The position numbers and the translations under genes are program-made. Positions 17,171 to 24,982 of a DNA stretch of 63,219 nt are shown here, in pieces. Origin of the DNA: JBDZUZ01 sp040255445 (lineage in GTDB: Bacteria > Planctomycetota > Phycisphaerae > Phycisphaerales > UBA1924); assembly GCA_040255445.1 (NCBI GenBank), contig JBDZUZ010000004.1, positions 1 through 63,219 of the forward strand, in the 5' to 3' direction. Within the stretch, counting starts at the first letter, position 1; every line of letters starts with the position of its first letter. The notes beneath the pieces are model-generated. The model searched no databases. It was not told the origin of the DNA and worked only from the letters and a program-made list of their open reading frames with translations.

Positions 17171-17457
17171 GCGCGTGCCACAGGCTCGTGGCTTTGCACG
17201 AGCCTGTGGGTTCACCGCAGCTGCTGGATCGTGCGCGAATGTTGCGCCCAACCCACAGGCTGGCTCAGAGCAGCCAGCCTGTGGCACGCCGAACATCTCT
17301 GGGAAATCGCCCATCACGCGGCGAACCGCAGAGCCGCGGGCGCGTGCCACAGGCTCGTGGCTTTGCACGAGCCTGTGGGTTCACCGCAGTAACTGATTCG
17401 ACAGAGGATCCCGCGCCTCACCCACAGGCTGTCTCAGAGCAGCCAGCCTGTGGCACG
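17171..17457. repeat. Duplicated pair of perfect palindromes (A-B-A-B)
   Basis: This fills most of the 323-base gene-free gap. Element A (17171-17220 and 17340-17389) is a 50-base direct repeat, identical in both copies. It contains a perfect 13-base inverted repeat, CCACAGGCTCGTG (17178-17190) against CACGAGCCTGTGG (17197-17209), with a six-base loop. Element B (17253-17284 and 17422-17453) has 13-base arms starting CCACAGGCT around the loop CAGAGC, with one mismatch in the second copy. A and B share the outer arm CCACAGGCT. The order A-B-A-B resembles REP/BIME elements. No coding function is seen. Confidence 0.85.
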
Positions 17458-17473
17458 ACTCAGTGAAATCCGA

Positions 17474-17836
17474 TCACTTCGCGCCGCTGTCGTAGTAGAA
17501 CCGCTCGTGCGTGACCTTACCGTTCTTCCAGGTCTGCACGGCGACCTGCTCCATCCGCACCGGCTGGTTCTGCTGGTTGATGAACTCGATCACGTTCTCG
17601 ACCAGCACGCGGTCGCCATCGGCCGCCAGCGCTTTGATGGTGTACCCCTTCCACTCCTTGACCTGCGCGAGGAACTGCTTCTCGCGCTCGATGTTCTTCT
17701 CGAGCCCCATCGTCGGCGGGTTGCCGTTCTCCTGCATCGCGATATCGGGGGCGTAGAACGCGTTCATCGCCTCGATGATCTTGCCCGACTGGATGTGCTC
17801 CTGAAGCTTGCGCGCATTCTCGATCGTCGTCGCCAT
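17474..17836 (-). CDS. SnoaL-like / NTF2-fold small protein
   Basis: A 120-residue protein of the NTF2/SnoaL cone fold: an N-terminal helix (TIENARKLQEHIQSGKIIEA), then strands with VENVIEFINQQ and VQTWKNGKVTHERFYYD typical of SnoaL-like domains. Members act as small isomerases or binding proteins, often of unknown substrate. Start ATG 17836 has AAGGAG about nine bases upstream; ten further codons in frame are not needed. It is the last gene of the MarR-DoxX-pirin group on this strand. The function here is not known. Confidence 0.75.
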   Translation of the reverse strand: MATTIENARKLQEHIQSGKIIEAMNAFYAPDIAMQENGNPPTMGLEKNIEREKQFLAQVKEWKGYTIKALAADGDRVLVENVIEFINQQNQPVRMEQVAVQTWKNGKVTHERFYYDSGAK

Positions 17837-17874
17837 ATCCAGTACTCCTTGTGTTCGTGTTCCCATTTCCGATG

Positions 17875-17904
17875 TCAGCTGTAAGCTGTGAGCTGTAAGC
17901 TTTT
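17875..17904 (+). repeat. Heptamer tandem repeat (AGCTGTR)
   Basis: AGCTGTA, AGCTGTG and AGCTGTA in tandem, ending AGCTTTT, lie between the SnoaL-like gene and pirin. This is another seven-base repeat but with a different unit from the GAGGACT repeats. Confidence 0.65.
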
Positions 17905-17927
17905 CTTCCCGATGTACGCTCTCCGCC

Positions 17928-18629
17928 TTATCCCAAATCGAAAGCCACCAATTCCGCCTCCCCGGCCCCCGCGGCGAGCGTCACCTCCGCCTCATCCTCG
18001 ATGCGGGCACCATCACCGGCGGCCAACTTCTCCCCGTTCACACTCAGCTCGCCCTTGATCAGCTGCACCCACAGCCCGCGGCCCGCGCCCAGCGCGTGCG
18101 CCACGCTCTTGCCGCCATCGAGGACCGCTGCGTACATGCGCGCATCCTGCCCGATCTTCACCGAGCCCTCCGCGCCGTCCGGCGAGGCCACCAGGCGGAA
18201 GCGGTTCCGCCGCGACTCGCGGTCGAAGTGCTTCTCCTCGTAGCTGGGCTGCACATCCTTCTTCTCCGGGAAGATCCAGATCTGCAGCAAGTGAACCGGG
18301 TTCTCGCGCGACGGGTTGAACTCGCTGTGCTGGATGCCGCTGCCCGCGCTCATCCGCTGGATGTCGCCGGGGCGGATCGTCGCCGCGCTCCCGGTGCTGT
18401 CCTTGTGCGCCAGTTCGCCCTCAACGATGTACGTGAGGATCTCCATGTTGTCGTGCCCGTGGGGCGCGAAGCCCATGCCCGGCTTGACGAAGTCCTCGTT
18501 GATGACGCGGAGCGTGCGGAAGCGGGTATGCGCGGGGTCGCGGTAGCCGCCGAAGCTGAACGTGTGATACGTGTTGAGCCAGCCGTGGTCGAAGTGGCCC
18601 CGGTCGCTGCTCTTGCGGATCGTGATCAT
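17928..18629 (-). CDS. Pirin family protein (bicupin)
   Basis: A 233-residue pirin/YhhW-like cupin. The N-terminal cupin holds the metal-ligand set PHGHDNMEILTYI and the later SAGSGIQHSE, matching the His/Glu ligands of quercetin 2,3-dioxygenase-like pirins. The C-terminal cupin starts after RRNRFRLVASPDG. Such proteins bind Fe or a similar metal and may act as dioxygenases or redox sensors. Start ATG 18629 gives the family N-terminus MITIRKSSDRG and has an AAGGGGA site upstream. It lies in a cluster with MarR and DoxX genes, which fits a regulated stress or aromatic-compound response. Confidence 0.9.
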   Translation of the reverse strand: MITIRKSSDRGHFDHGWLNTYHTFSFGGYRDPAHTRFRTLRVINEDFVKPGMGFAPHGHDNMEILTYIVEGELAHKDSTGSAATIRPGDIQRMSAGSGIQHSEFNPSRENPVHLLQIWIFPEKKDVQPSYEEKHFDRESRRNRFRLVASPDGAEGSVKIGQDARMYAAVLDGGKSVAHALGAGRGLWVQLIKGELSVNGEKLAAGDGARIEDEAEVTLAAGAGEAELVAFDLG

Positions 18630-18701
18630 GACTGTTCCCCTTTGGTGTGGTGCGCCCTGCATTCCGCGCACTCACGGTTCGTCTCGTGTCCCTGTTCCGG
18701 A

Positions 18702-19184
18702 TTATGCGGCCGCGGGCCGCAGCGCCCCCGCCTTCGCGCCGCGCCCAAACAGCACGCGGTCCAGCGTGAAGCGGCCCGGGCCCGCCACGATGATCGCCAG
18801 CAGCATGACCGCCAGGGTCATCGGGTACTCGAGCCCGCCGTTCTGCGCGCTGAACGCCTTGCCGTGCACCATGAACGCGGCGACGAGCATGGTGATCATG
18901 AACGGCACGGCCGCGAGCCGCGGCAGGACTCCCACCGCCACCAGCAGCCCGCCGAAGAACTCGGCCGAGGCCGCGGCGACGGCGTTCGCGTACGGCATCG
19001 GCACGCTCAGCGATTCGAGGAACCCGGCAAAGCCGTCCAGCCCCGGGCCGCCGAACGCGCCGAACAGCTTCTGCGCCCCGTGGTAGACGCCAACCACGCC
19101 GACCCAGATGCGGAGGGCCAGCAGCCCGGCGCTCGGGCTCACGAATGCGGTGTTCAGACGGTTGATCAGGTTCGCGGCGTTCAT
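18702..19184 (-). CDS. DoxX family membrane protein
   Basis: A 160-residue integral membrane protein of the DoxX/YphA family with four hydrophobic spans. Family features include LRIWVGVVGVYHGAQKLFG near the N-terminus and the GGLLVAVGVLPRLAA segment. DoxX proteins are often controlled by MarR or similar regulators and linked to thiol or redox stress. Start ATG 19184 is preceded by GAGGAG. It sits between pirin and MarR on the same strand. Confidence 0.88.
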   Translation of the reverse strand: MNAANLINRLNTAFVSPSAGLLALRIWVGVVGVYHGAQKLFGAFGGPGLDGFAGFLESLSVPMPYANAVAAASAEFFGGLLVAVGVLPRLAAVPFMITMLVAAFMVHGKAFSAQNGGLEYPMTLAVMLLAIIVAGPGRFTLDRVLFGRGAKAGALRPAAA

Positions 19185-19255
19185 GGTTGTCTCCTCAGTG
19201 GTTGTTTCAACAGGTTTCAGGGTCAAAGGAAAGGCTCGTACCAATCCCGCGGCAT

Positions 19256-19774
19256 TCACGCCTCCGGGTGGCGAGCCTTGAACAGCAGTCGGTTCAATTC
19301 GTCCATGTCCCGTTTCGAGAGATGGGCGAGCGTCGTCTTGTGATGCGCCCGGATCACCGGGTCGAGCTCGGTGAGCAGATCGAGGCCCTTCTGGGTGATC
19401 CGCACATACACCACCCGCCGGTCCCTGTCGCAGCGGGCCCGCTCCGCCAGGCCCGCGGCCTCGAGCCGGTCGACCAGCCGCGTCACATCCGGCACGCGGG
19501 AGACCAGCTGCTCGCCGATCTCGCTGCACATCCGCCCGTGCCCCGCGCCCTCGTTGGTCTGCGCGCCCCGCAGGATGCGGAGCGTGTTGTACGTCGCGGC
19601 GGACAGCCCGTGCGGCTTAAGGATCGCCTCCGCCGCGTCAAGCTGCTGTTGGGCGGTGCGGATCAGGTTGAGGTGCACCTCCTCCTCGATCAGGTCGAAG
19701 GGCCGCCGCTTCTGGATCTCCTCCTGGAGATTCGCGGGGGCCGCGGCGGTCGAGTTGGAGCGGGTCGCTGTCAT
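19256..19774 (-). CDS. MarR family transcriptional regulator
   Basis: A 172-residue winged helix-turn-helix repressor. The central region ATYNTLRILRG through EQLVSRVPDVTRLVDRLEAAG and the wing ERARCDRDRRVVYVRIT are typical MarR. Start ATG 19774 is the first Met in the family-like part. It heads a minus-strand cluster (DoxX, pirin, SnoaL) and is divergent from ogt. It probably controls its own operon from the AT-richer intergenic region. The ligand is unknown. Confidence 0.88.
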   Translation of the reverse strand: MTATRSNSTAAAPANLQEEIQKRRPFDLIEEEVHLNLIRTAQQQLDAAEAILKPHGLSAATYNTLRILRGAQTNEGAGHGRMCSEIGEQLVSRVPDVTRLVDRLEAAGLAERARCDRDRRVVYVRITQKGLDLLTELDPVIRAHHKTTLAHLSKRDMDELNRLLFKARHPEA

Positions 19775-19805
19775 GGTGCTGCCATCAGTACGCGGACACC
19801 ACAGT

Positions 19806-19845
19806 ATCTGTTCAAACAATCTTTGAGTCAACGAGATTGACAGAT
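19806..19845. promoter_or_regulatory. Candidate MarR operator
   Basis: This lies in the AT-richer gap between marR and ogt. An inverted repeat AATCT (19818-19822) and AGATT (19834-19838) encloses the small palindrome TTGAGTCAA (19823-19831). An outer imperfect pair ATCTGTTCAA (19806) and TTGACAGAT (19837) adds further symmetry. Size and position suit a MarR dimer site; no binding is demonstrated. Confidence 0.4.
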
Positions 19846-19906
19846 TTTCTTCTGACCGGCCGATTTTGGCACCATCTGAATGGTCTTTGATCGGTACACT
19901 GGCCGC

Positions 19907-20461
19907 ATGACCAAACGCGCACCTGACGATTCCTGCCCCGGTTCGTGCGAGATCCCGCCGCGGGGCACCGTCTATATGGATGCGATGGACACCCCCATCG
20001 GCCCGCTGACGTTCGCCGCGGACGATGCCGCGGTGCGGAAGCTCGACCTCCTGGGCCAGCCGATCGCGGGGGCCGCGGCGGGCGGAAACGACCTGACGCG
20101 GCAACTGCGCGAGGAGATCGCGGCGTACTTCGCGGGCGAGCTGCGCGAGTTCACGGTGCCGACGGCGCCCGCGGGGACCGAGTTCCAGCGCAAGGTCTGG
20201 TCGCTGCTCTCGACGATCCCCTTCGGCGCAACCTGGACCTATCGGGACCTCGCGATCGCGGCGGGCGACCGCAACGCCACCCGCGCGGTAGGCGCGGCGA
20301 ACGGCCGCAACCCGATCCCGCTGGTGATCCCCTGCCACCGGGTCATCGCGACCGGCGGCGGGCTGGGCGGGTTTGGGGGCGGGCTGGAGATGAAGGAGCG
20401 GTTGCTGAGGCACGAGGGGGCGGGGATCATGGGCGGGATGCTCGCGGAGACAACTGGATGA
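19907..20461 (+). CDS. ogt: Methylated-DNA-protein-cysteine methyltransferase
   Basis: A 184-residue DNA repair protein that transfers the methyl group from O6-methylguanine to its own cysteine. The active site IPCHRV is intact with Cys143. The helix-turn-helix part includes TWTYRDLAIAAGDRNATRAVG and the Asn hinge NGRNPIPL. Start ATG 19907 is used; an in-frame ATG at 19880 would add nine residues, and neither has a clear ribosome binding site. The stop overlaps the start of the SMI1/KNR4 gene (ATGA). Confidence 0.9.
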   Translation: MTKRAPDDSCPGSCEIPPRGTVYMDAMDTPIGPLTFAADDAAVRKLDLLGQPIAGAAAGGNDLTRQLREEIAAYFAGELREFTVPTAPAGTEFQRKVWSLLSTIPFGATWTYRDLAIAAGDRNATRAVGAANGRNPIPLVIPCHRVIATGGGLGGFGGGLEMKERLLRHEGAGIMGGMLAETTG

Positions 20462-20943
20462 GTCGTAACAAGATCGAGTGGAAGAGTGCATTGCCACCGG
20501 CTGCGCCGGAGGTGATTCGCGCGACCGAGGAAGCCCTCGGCGTGAAGCTCCCAGCAGACTTTGTCTCCCTGCTCTTGGAGATGAACGGCGCAACGGCGCG
20601 GGGACTACCCGGCGACTACTCGGTCCCGGTTGTCGGCTACCCGGGCGGCACCAGCGCGCTTGTCGATTGCATCTACAGCGTGAACAACGATGCGGTATGG
20701 GGAGGCGTGCTCAAGTCGACGCGCACGCTCGGCGATCGCCTGGCCGATGGCTTCGTCGTGATCGGTGGTACGGCTGGCCACGCGTGGTATGTGCTCGGCA
20801 CGCGGGGCGAGCGAGCCGGCCAGATCTTTCTACTCGATGGTGACGAAGAGGACCCCGACGATCCCGAAGCCGGACTGTTCTTTGTCGCGGCCTCGTTCAC
20901 TGAGTTCTTGAACATGATGGAGTGGGAGGCGGAGGACGTTTGA
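20458..20943 (+). CDS. SMI1/KNR4 family protein
   Basis: A 161-residue protein of the SMI1/KNR4 (SUKH) family: LPPAAPEVIRATEEALGVKLPADFVSLLLEMNG is the typical N-terminal helix and the DFVSLLLEMNG turn, and GTAGHAWYVLG with IFLLDGDEED matches the core strands. Many SUKH proteins are immunity proteins for polymorphic nuclease toxins, but no toxin gene is adjacent. It is coupled to ogt through an ATGA overlap. A housekeeping role linked to ogt is equally possible. Confidence 0.8.
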   Translation: MSRNKIEWKSALPPAAPEVIRATEEALGVKLPADFVSLLLEMNGATARGLPGDYSVPVVGYPGGTSALVDCIYSVNNDAVWGGVLKSTRTLGDRLADGFVVIGGTAGHAWYVLGTRGERAGQIFLLDGDEEDPDDPEAGLFFVAASFTEFLNMMEWEAEDV

Positions 20944-20950
20944 CCAACGA

Positions 20951-22051
20951 TCAGCCGCCGATCATCGCCGTCATCCGCTTCACACTCGCATCAACCGCCG
21001 CACTATCACCCCCCACAACCGTGATGTGTCCCACCTTCCGCCCCGGCCGCTCTTCCTTGTCGTAGAGATGCGGGTGAGCGTTGGGCACCTTCAGAACTTC
21101 CGCGGCGGGAAGAACGCGGCCGATGAGGTTGATCATCGCCGCGGGGCCGCGGGCGGTGGTGTCGCCGAGGGGGAGGCCCGCGACCGCGCGGATGTGGTTC
21201 TCGAACTGGCTGGTGTGGGCGCCCTCGATCGTCCAGTGCCCGGAATTGTGGACGCGTGGGGCCATCTCGTTGGTGAGGAGCTCGGCACCGTTCGCACCCG
21301 CCACGACAAAGAACTCGATCGTCAGCACGCCGACATAGTCGAGCTTCTCCATCACCTTCGCGATGTGCATCTCGGCCTGCTGCTGCAGCGAGTCGGGCAC
21401 ATTCGCGGGGATGCGCGACAGCCGAAGGATCCCGTCCTCGTGCGTGTTCTCGGCGAGCGGGTAGCAGCGGATCTCGCCCGCGGCTGACCGCGCGGCGATG
21501 ATCGAGACCTCGCGCTCGAAACGCACGAACTTCTCGGCCAGCAGCGGCCGGCCGCCCAGCATCTGCCAGCAGCGCTCGACATCCGCCGCGGTGCGGACGA
21601 CCATCTGCCCCTTGCCGTCGTAGCCCATGCGGCGGGTCTTGACGACCATGGGGAGACCGAGCGATTCCGCCGCGGCTCTGAGCTCATCATGCGTCTCGAC
21701 CGCGGCGAAGTCGTGAACGCCCAGACCCAGTTCCTTGAAGAGCGACTTCTCGAAGAGTCGGTCCTGACCGACCTCGAGAGCGCGGGGGCTGGGGTGGATC
21801 GGCGCGTGCCCGGCGAGCCGCCGCACCGCGATGGCGGGGACGTTCTCGAACTCGTAGGTGATCACATCGCAGCCCGCGGCGAAGGTCTCGAGCGCGGCGG
21901 GGTCGTCGTACGCCCCCTGCACCAGTTCGCAGCAGCGCGAGGCGGGGCAGTCCGCGGCGGGGTCGAGCACGCGGAAGCGGAACCCGAAGGGGTAGCCGGC
22001 GAGCGCGAGCATGCGGGCGAGTTGTCCGCCGCCGAGGATGCCGATGAGCAT
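20951..22051 (-). CDS. purK: N5-carboxyaminoimidazole ribonucleotide synthase
   Basis: A 366-residue ATP-grasp enzyme that carboxylates aminoimidazole ribonucleotide with bicarbonate and ATP in purine synthesis. The N-terminus ILGGGQLARMLALAGYPFG is the PurK hallmark; the ATP-grasp parts (VVKTRRMGYDGKGQ, EKFVRFEREVSIIAARS and NEMAPRVHNSGHWT) are intact. Length is normal. It follows purE by 53 bases on the same strand, the usual purE-purK pair. Confidence 0.96.
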   Translation of the reverse strand: MLIGILGGGQLARMLALAGYPFGFRFRVLDPAADCPASRCCELVQGAYDDPAALETFAAGCDVITYEFENVPAIAVRRLAGHAPIHPSPRALEVGQDRLFEKSLFKELGLGVHDFAAVETHDELRAAAESLGLPMVVKTRRMGYDGKGQMVVRTAADVERCWQMLGGRPLLAEKFVRFEREVSIIAARSAAGEIRCYPLAENTHEDGILRLSRIPANVPDSLQQQAEMHIAKVMEKLDYVGVLTIEFFVVAGANGAELLTNEMAPRVHNSGHWTIEGAHTSQFENHIRAVAGLPLGDTTARGPAAMINLIGRVLPAAEVLKVPNAHPHLYDKEERPGRKVGHITVVGGDSAAVDASVKRMTAMIGG

Positions 22052-22104
22052 GGGCCGCTGCCTCCCGTTGCTGGTGAGGACGAGGGTATGCGGCGAGGGG
22101 GCGA

Positions 22105-22677
22105 TTAGTGGGACGATGCCCCGGCGCGGGGGTCGCGGGCGGACATCACCTTGGCGGTCTGGGCCTCGCGGTGGCGGCGGAGTTTCTCCCGCAGGGCGGC
22201 CCGCTTGCCGGAGATGATCGAGGTGGCGAGCAGCGCGGCGTTGATGGCGCCGGCCTTGCCGATCGCGAGCGTGCCCACGGGGACGCCCCCGGGCATCTGC
22301 ACGATCGAGAGGAGCGAGTCCATCCCCTTGAGCGCCTGGCTCTCGATGGGCACACCGAGCACGGGGATGATGGTCTTGGAAGCGGCCATGCCCGGCAGGT
22401 GCGCTGCGCCGCCCGCGCCCGCGATGATGACCTCGATGCCGCGGCCCTCCGCGGCGACGGCGTACTCGAAGAGCCAGTCGGGTGTGCGGTGCGCGGAGAC
22501 GATGACGGTCTCGTGCGGCACGCCCAGGTCGTCGAGCGTCTGCGAGGCGTGCTGCATGGTGGCCCAGTCGGACTGGGAGCCCATGATGACGCCGACGATG
22601 GGGGCTTCGCTGTTCTTCTTCGCGGCACCGGCGGGCTTGGCGGCGGGCGTTGCGGTTGGCTTCTCGCTCTTGGCCAT
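22105..22677 (-). CDS. purE: N5-CAIR mutase
   Basis: A 190-residue enzyme that converts N5-CAIR to CAIR in de novo purine synthesis. Signature elements: VGVIMGSQSDW, SAHRTP with catalytic His63, and GAGGAAHLPGM. It has an additional N-terminal tail of about 25 residues rich in Ala, Lys and Pro before the catalytic domain, and a charged C-terminal tail. It lies directly upstream of purK. Confidence 0.96.
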   Translation of the reverse strand: MAKSEKPTATPAAKPAGAAKKNSEAPIVGVIMGSQSDWATMQHASQTLDDLGVPHETVIVSAHRTPDWLFEYAVAAEGRGIEVIIAGAGGAAHLPGMAASKTIIPVLGVPIESQALKGMDSLLSIVQMPGGVPVGTLAIGKAGAINAALLATSIISGKRAALREKLRRHREAQTAKVMSARDPRAGASSH

Positions 22678-22757
22678 AGCTGAAGCGTAGCGGAAATGAA
22701 AGGGCCGCGCGGTGTGTGCCGCGCGGCCCGTGGGTGTCGCTGTTTCAAGGGAGCCTG

Positions 22758-24458
22758 TTACCGGTCGGACTCGTGCAGTTCCTCGGTGTCCGCCGCGCGG
22801 TCGTGGCTGTCCTTGATGCGGGACCAGGACGAGGCGAGCTGCGCGGCGAGCTTGCCGGTGGCTTCCGCGGCGAGTTCATCGATGGCGCGCTCGGGGGTCT
22901 CGCCGGTCGAGAGGGTCTTCTCGACGGTGGTCGCGGCGAGGATGTCGCCGGTCGCCGTGTCGTAGGCCCGGACGGCGAAGGTGACCCGCTGGGCGCGGCC
23001 GTTGACGCGGTCGCGCTGCACGCGGCCGACGCCCGAGAGAACGATGTCGGCCTTGGCCTCCTTGCCCAGCTCGTAGGCGAGGGTGCGGTCGGTCCACTCG
23101 GTGGTCTTGCCGGTCTCGGTCGAGAGCACGCGGGACTGCGCGCCGGCGACATCACGCGGCGTCACACCCAGGCGGACGAAGCGCTCAACCAGACGGTCCT
23201 CGAAGAGGCGGAGGTCGATCGCGGTCTGCTCCGCGCGGTTGTCGATGCGGTCGCGGATCTCGCGGTCGATGACCTGCTCGAGGAAGCGGTTGTCGATGCC
23301 GCCGGGGCCGACATTGACGCGGTCGGTCACGAAGATGTTGGTGCCGTCGCCCTGCTGGATCGGGCTGTTGCGATCATCGTCGCGGATCTTGAGCGGCTCG
23401 GCCTCTTCGTACGCCGCGCGATTGACCATGACGGCCATGGTCGGGCGGCCGGCATCGGCGTAGACCTGGCGGAAGCGTTCGCGGGCGATGCGGTTGCGGC
23501 CGGTGTCGGGGCCGCCGGAGAGTGCACGCTCGGCATCGGTCAGCGCGCTGGGCGCCAGGCGCAGGTCGATCACACCCTCGCGGGCGTCGATCACCTCGGC
23601 CTGCATGCCCGCGGACTCGACCGCGGCGATGCGGACATCACGGCGGAGGTCGATCAGATCGCGGGCGTACATGATGTCGAAGCTGGCCATCTGCGTGTCG
23701 CGGCTCTGGTCCTCAGCGCGCAGCTGGACACTGCCGCGGCGGACACCGTCGATGGTCTCGAGGGCATCGCGGAGCGCGGTCAGGTCTTCATCGGCGTAGT
23801 CGCCGAGCAGGCGGAGCGTGAAGCGGCGCATGCCGCCCATCGCGCCGGACTCGGGGTAGGCCTCGGCGTACTGCCGCGCGATGCGGTGGCCGATCGCCTC
23901 GGCGTACTCGGCCATGCGGTAGGAATCGAACTGGCCGTTGAACTCATCGGGCGTCATGTCCCAGGCGTGGGAGCCGACGGTGGTGCCTCGACGGAGATCG
24001 GCGATGGTGTAGCTCGCGGCGTACTCCTTGCCCTGCGCGCCGCGGCGTTCGCGGAGGCGGAGGTAGACGACGACATCGGCCTGAGCCGAGCCGCCGAGCA
24101 TGCGGGCTGCGCTGAACTCGTCGTTGCGGGCGAGGGCCTCGACCTGCTGCGCGGTCATGACATTCGAAGCGGCGGGGTTGACGACGACGACCTCGGGGTC
24201 GCGGAAGAGGTCTTCGAGGCGCGAGCCCAGGCGGCCCGCGGCGGTCTCGCTGTCGCCGCCGATCACCTCGGTGAAGAAGACCATGCGCGGGTTGCCGGAG
24301 CGGCGGTAGGCGTCGAGGAAGGTGTTGAGGTTGTCGAGCCGCTGGGTGGCATCGGGCTTCTTGGGCGGCGGGGGCGGATCGGGCAGGCGCTGGGCGATCG
24401 CCGTACCGGCGATCATGGTCAAGGCGAGAAGGGACACTGCAAAGCGTGTGGTGTGCAT
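22758..24458 (-). CDS. Exported protein of unknown function, envelope operon
   Basis: A 566-residue protein with a signal peptide (cleavage after AIA, residue 22) and no lipobox. After a Pro/Lys-rich start come several alpha/beta modules: one near 30-210 (PRMVFFTEVIGG, ADVVVYLRLRERRG), a second with SVQLRAEDQSRDTQMAS, and a C-terminal part with KADIVLSGVGRVQRDRVNGR and YDTATGDILAATTVEKTL. The last part resembles modules of LpoB-like and FlgT-like proteins; I cannot assign a family. Start ATG 24458 has GGGAG upstream. As last gene of the lipoprotein operon it probably acts in the periplasm with those proteins. Confidence 0.65.
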   Translation of the reverse strand: MHTTRFAVSLLALTMIAGTAIAQRLPDPPPPPKKPDATQRLDNLNTFLDAYRRSGNPRMVFFTEVIGGDSETAAGRLGSRLEDLFRDPEVVVVNPAASNVMTAQQVEALARNDEFSAARMLGGSAQADVVVYLRLRERRGAQGKEYAASYTIADLRRGTTVGSHAWDMTPDEFNGQFDSYRMAEYAEAIGHRIARQYAEAYPESGAMGGMRRFTLRLLGDYADEDLTALRDALETIDGVRRGSVQLRAEDQSRDTQMASFDIMYARDLIDLRRDVRIAAVESAGMQAEVIDAREGVIDLRLAPSALTDAERALSGGPDTGRNRIARERFRQVYADAGRPTMAVMVNRAAYEEAEPLKIRDDDRNSPIQQGDGTNIFVTDRVNVGPGGIDNRFLEQVIDREIRDRIDNRAEQTAIDLRLFEDRLVERFVRLGVTPRDVAGAQSRVLSTETGKTTEWTDRTLAYELGKEAKADIVLSGVGRVQRDRVNGRAQRVTFAVRAYDTATGDILAATTVEKTLSTGETPERAIDELAAEATGKLAAQLASSWSRIKDSHDRAADTEELHESDR

Positions 24459-24526
24459 TGTGAAATCTCCCAACCTGTCAGACGCGGGGGTGCCGCGTTT
24501 GTGCCACGATCTGCGTGGGTCTGGGC

Positions 24527-24940
24527 TTACCGGGCGGAGCGGATCTCGAGGCGCCAGTCGGCGGCGCGGTCGAGGGAGTTGCCGGTGAGGAACTGCTGGA
24601 TGCGGGGCTCGAGGACGGTGTAGCGCCACTCGGGCTGGCTGCGGAGGGGTGCGCCGCTCTCGTTGAGCCAGATGTAACGGTACTGGACGCGCGAAGCTTG
24701 ACCGATGTCGGACATCAGCCGCACGGGTGTCGAGACCTTGAGCACATCGCCGCGGGTGACGACGGGGCTGTTGATCGTGACCCAGCCGCGGAGCGGTTCA
24801 TCGAGGACGACCTTGGGGTAGTTCTCCTGCGCGACGGGGTCGCCGCCGGCGCCGGCGGGCGCCTTGGTGGTGTCGCAGCCGGCGAGGGTGAACGCGGCGA
24901 GGCCGATGAGCGTGCAGGCGGTGAGACGGGTGATCGACAT
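24527..24940 (-). CDS. YcfL-like lipoprotein (DUF1425)
   Basis: A 137-residue lipoprotein with lipobox LAGC (Cys22). The body, with RVQYRYIWLNESGAPL and SQPEWRYTVLEPRIQQ, matches YcfL/COG5633, a small outer-membrane lipoprotein encoded next to lpoB in E. coli (ycfL-lpoB). Its function is not known. Here it lies between the COG3014 gene and the 566-residue gene, all on the minus strand. Confidence 0.85.
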   Translation of the reverse strand: MSITRLTACTLIGLAAFTLAGCDTTKAPAGAGGDPVAQENYPKVVLDEPLRGWVTINSPVVTRGDVLKVSTPVRLMSDIGQASRVQYRYIWLNESGAPLRSQPEWRYTVLEPRIQQFLTGNSLDRAADWRLEIRSAR

Positions 24941-24982
24941 GGTGAAACTCCTCTCCAGAGTTGGTGTGTGTGCGTGTGGTGC

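Noticed and set aside
17171..17457. CRISPR array
   Set aside because: The repeats are only two copies each, palindromic and of two alternating types, with no regular spacers or cas genes.
22716..24623. Plus-strand frame of 635 codons opposite the 566-residue gene
   Set aside because: No signal peptide or motif, and its composition mirrors codon bias on the other strand.
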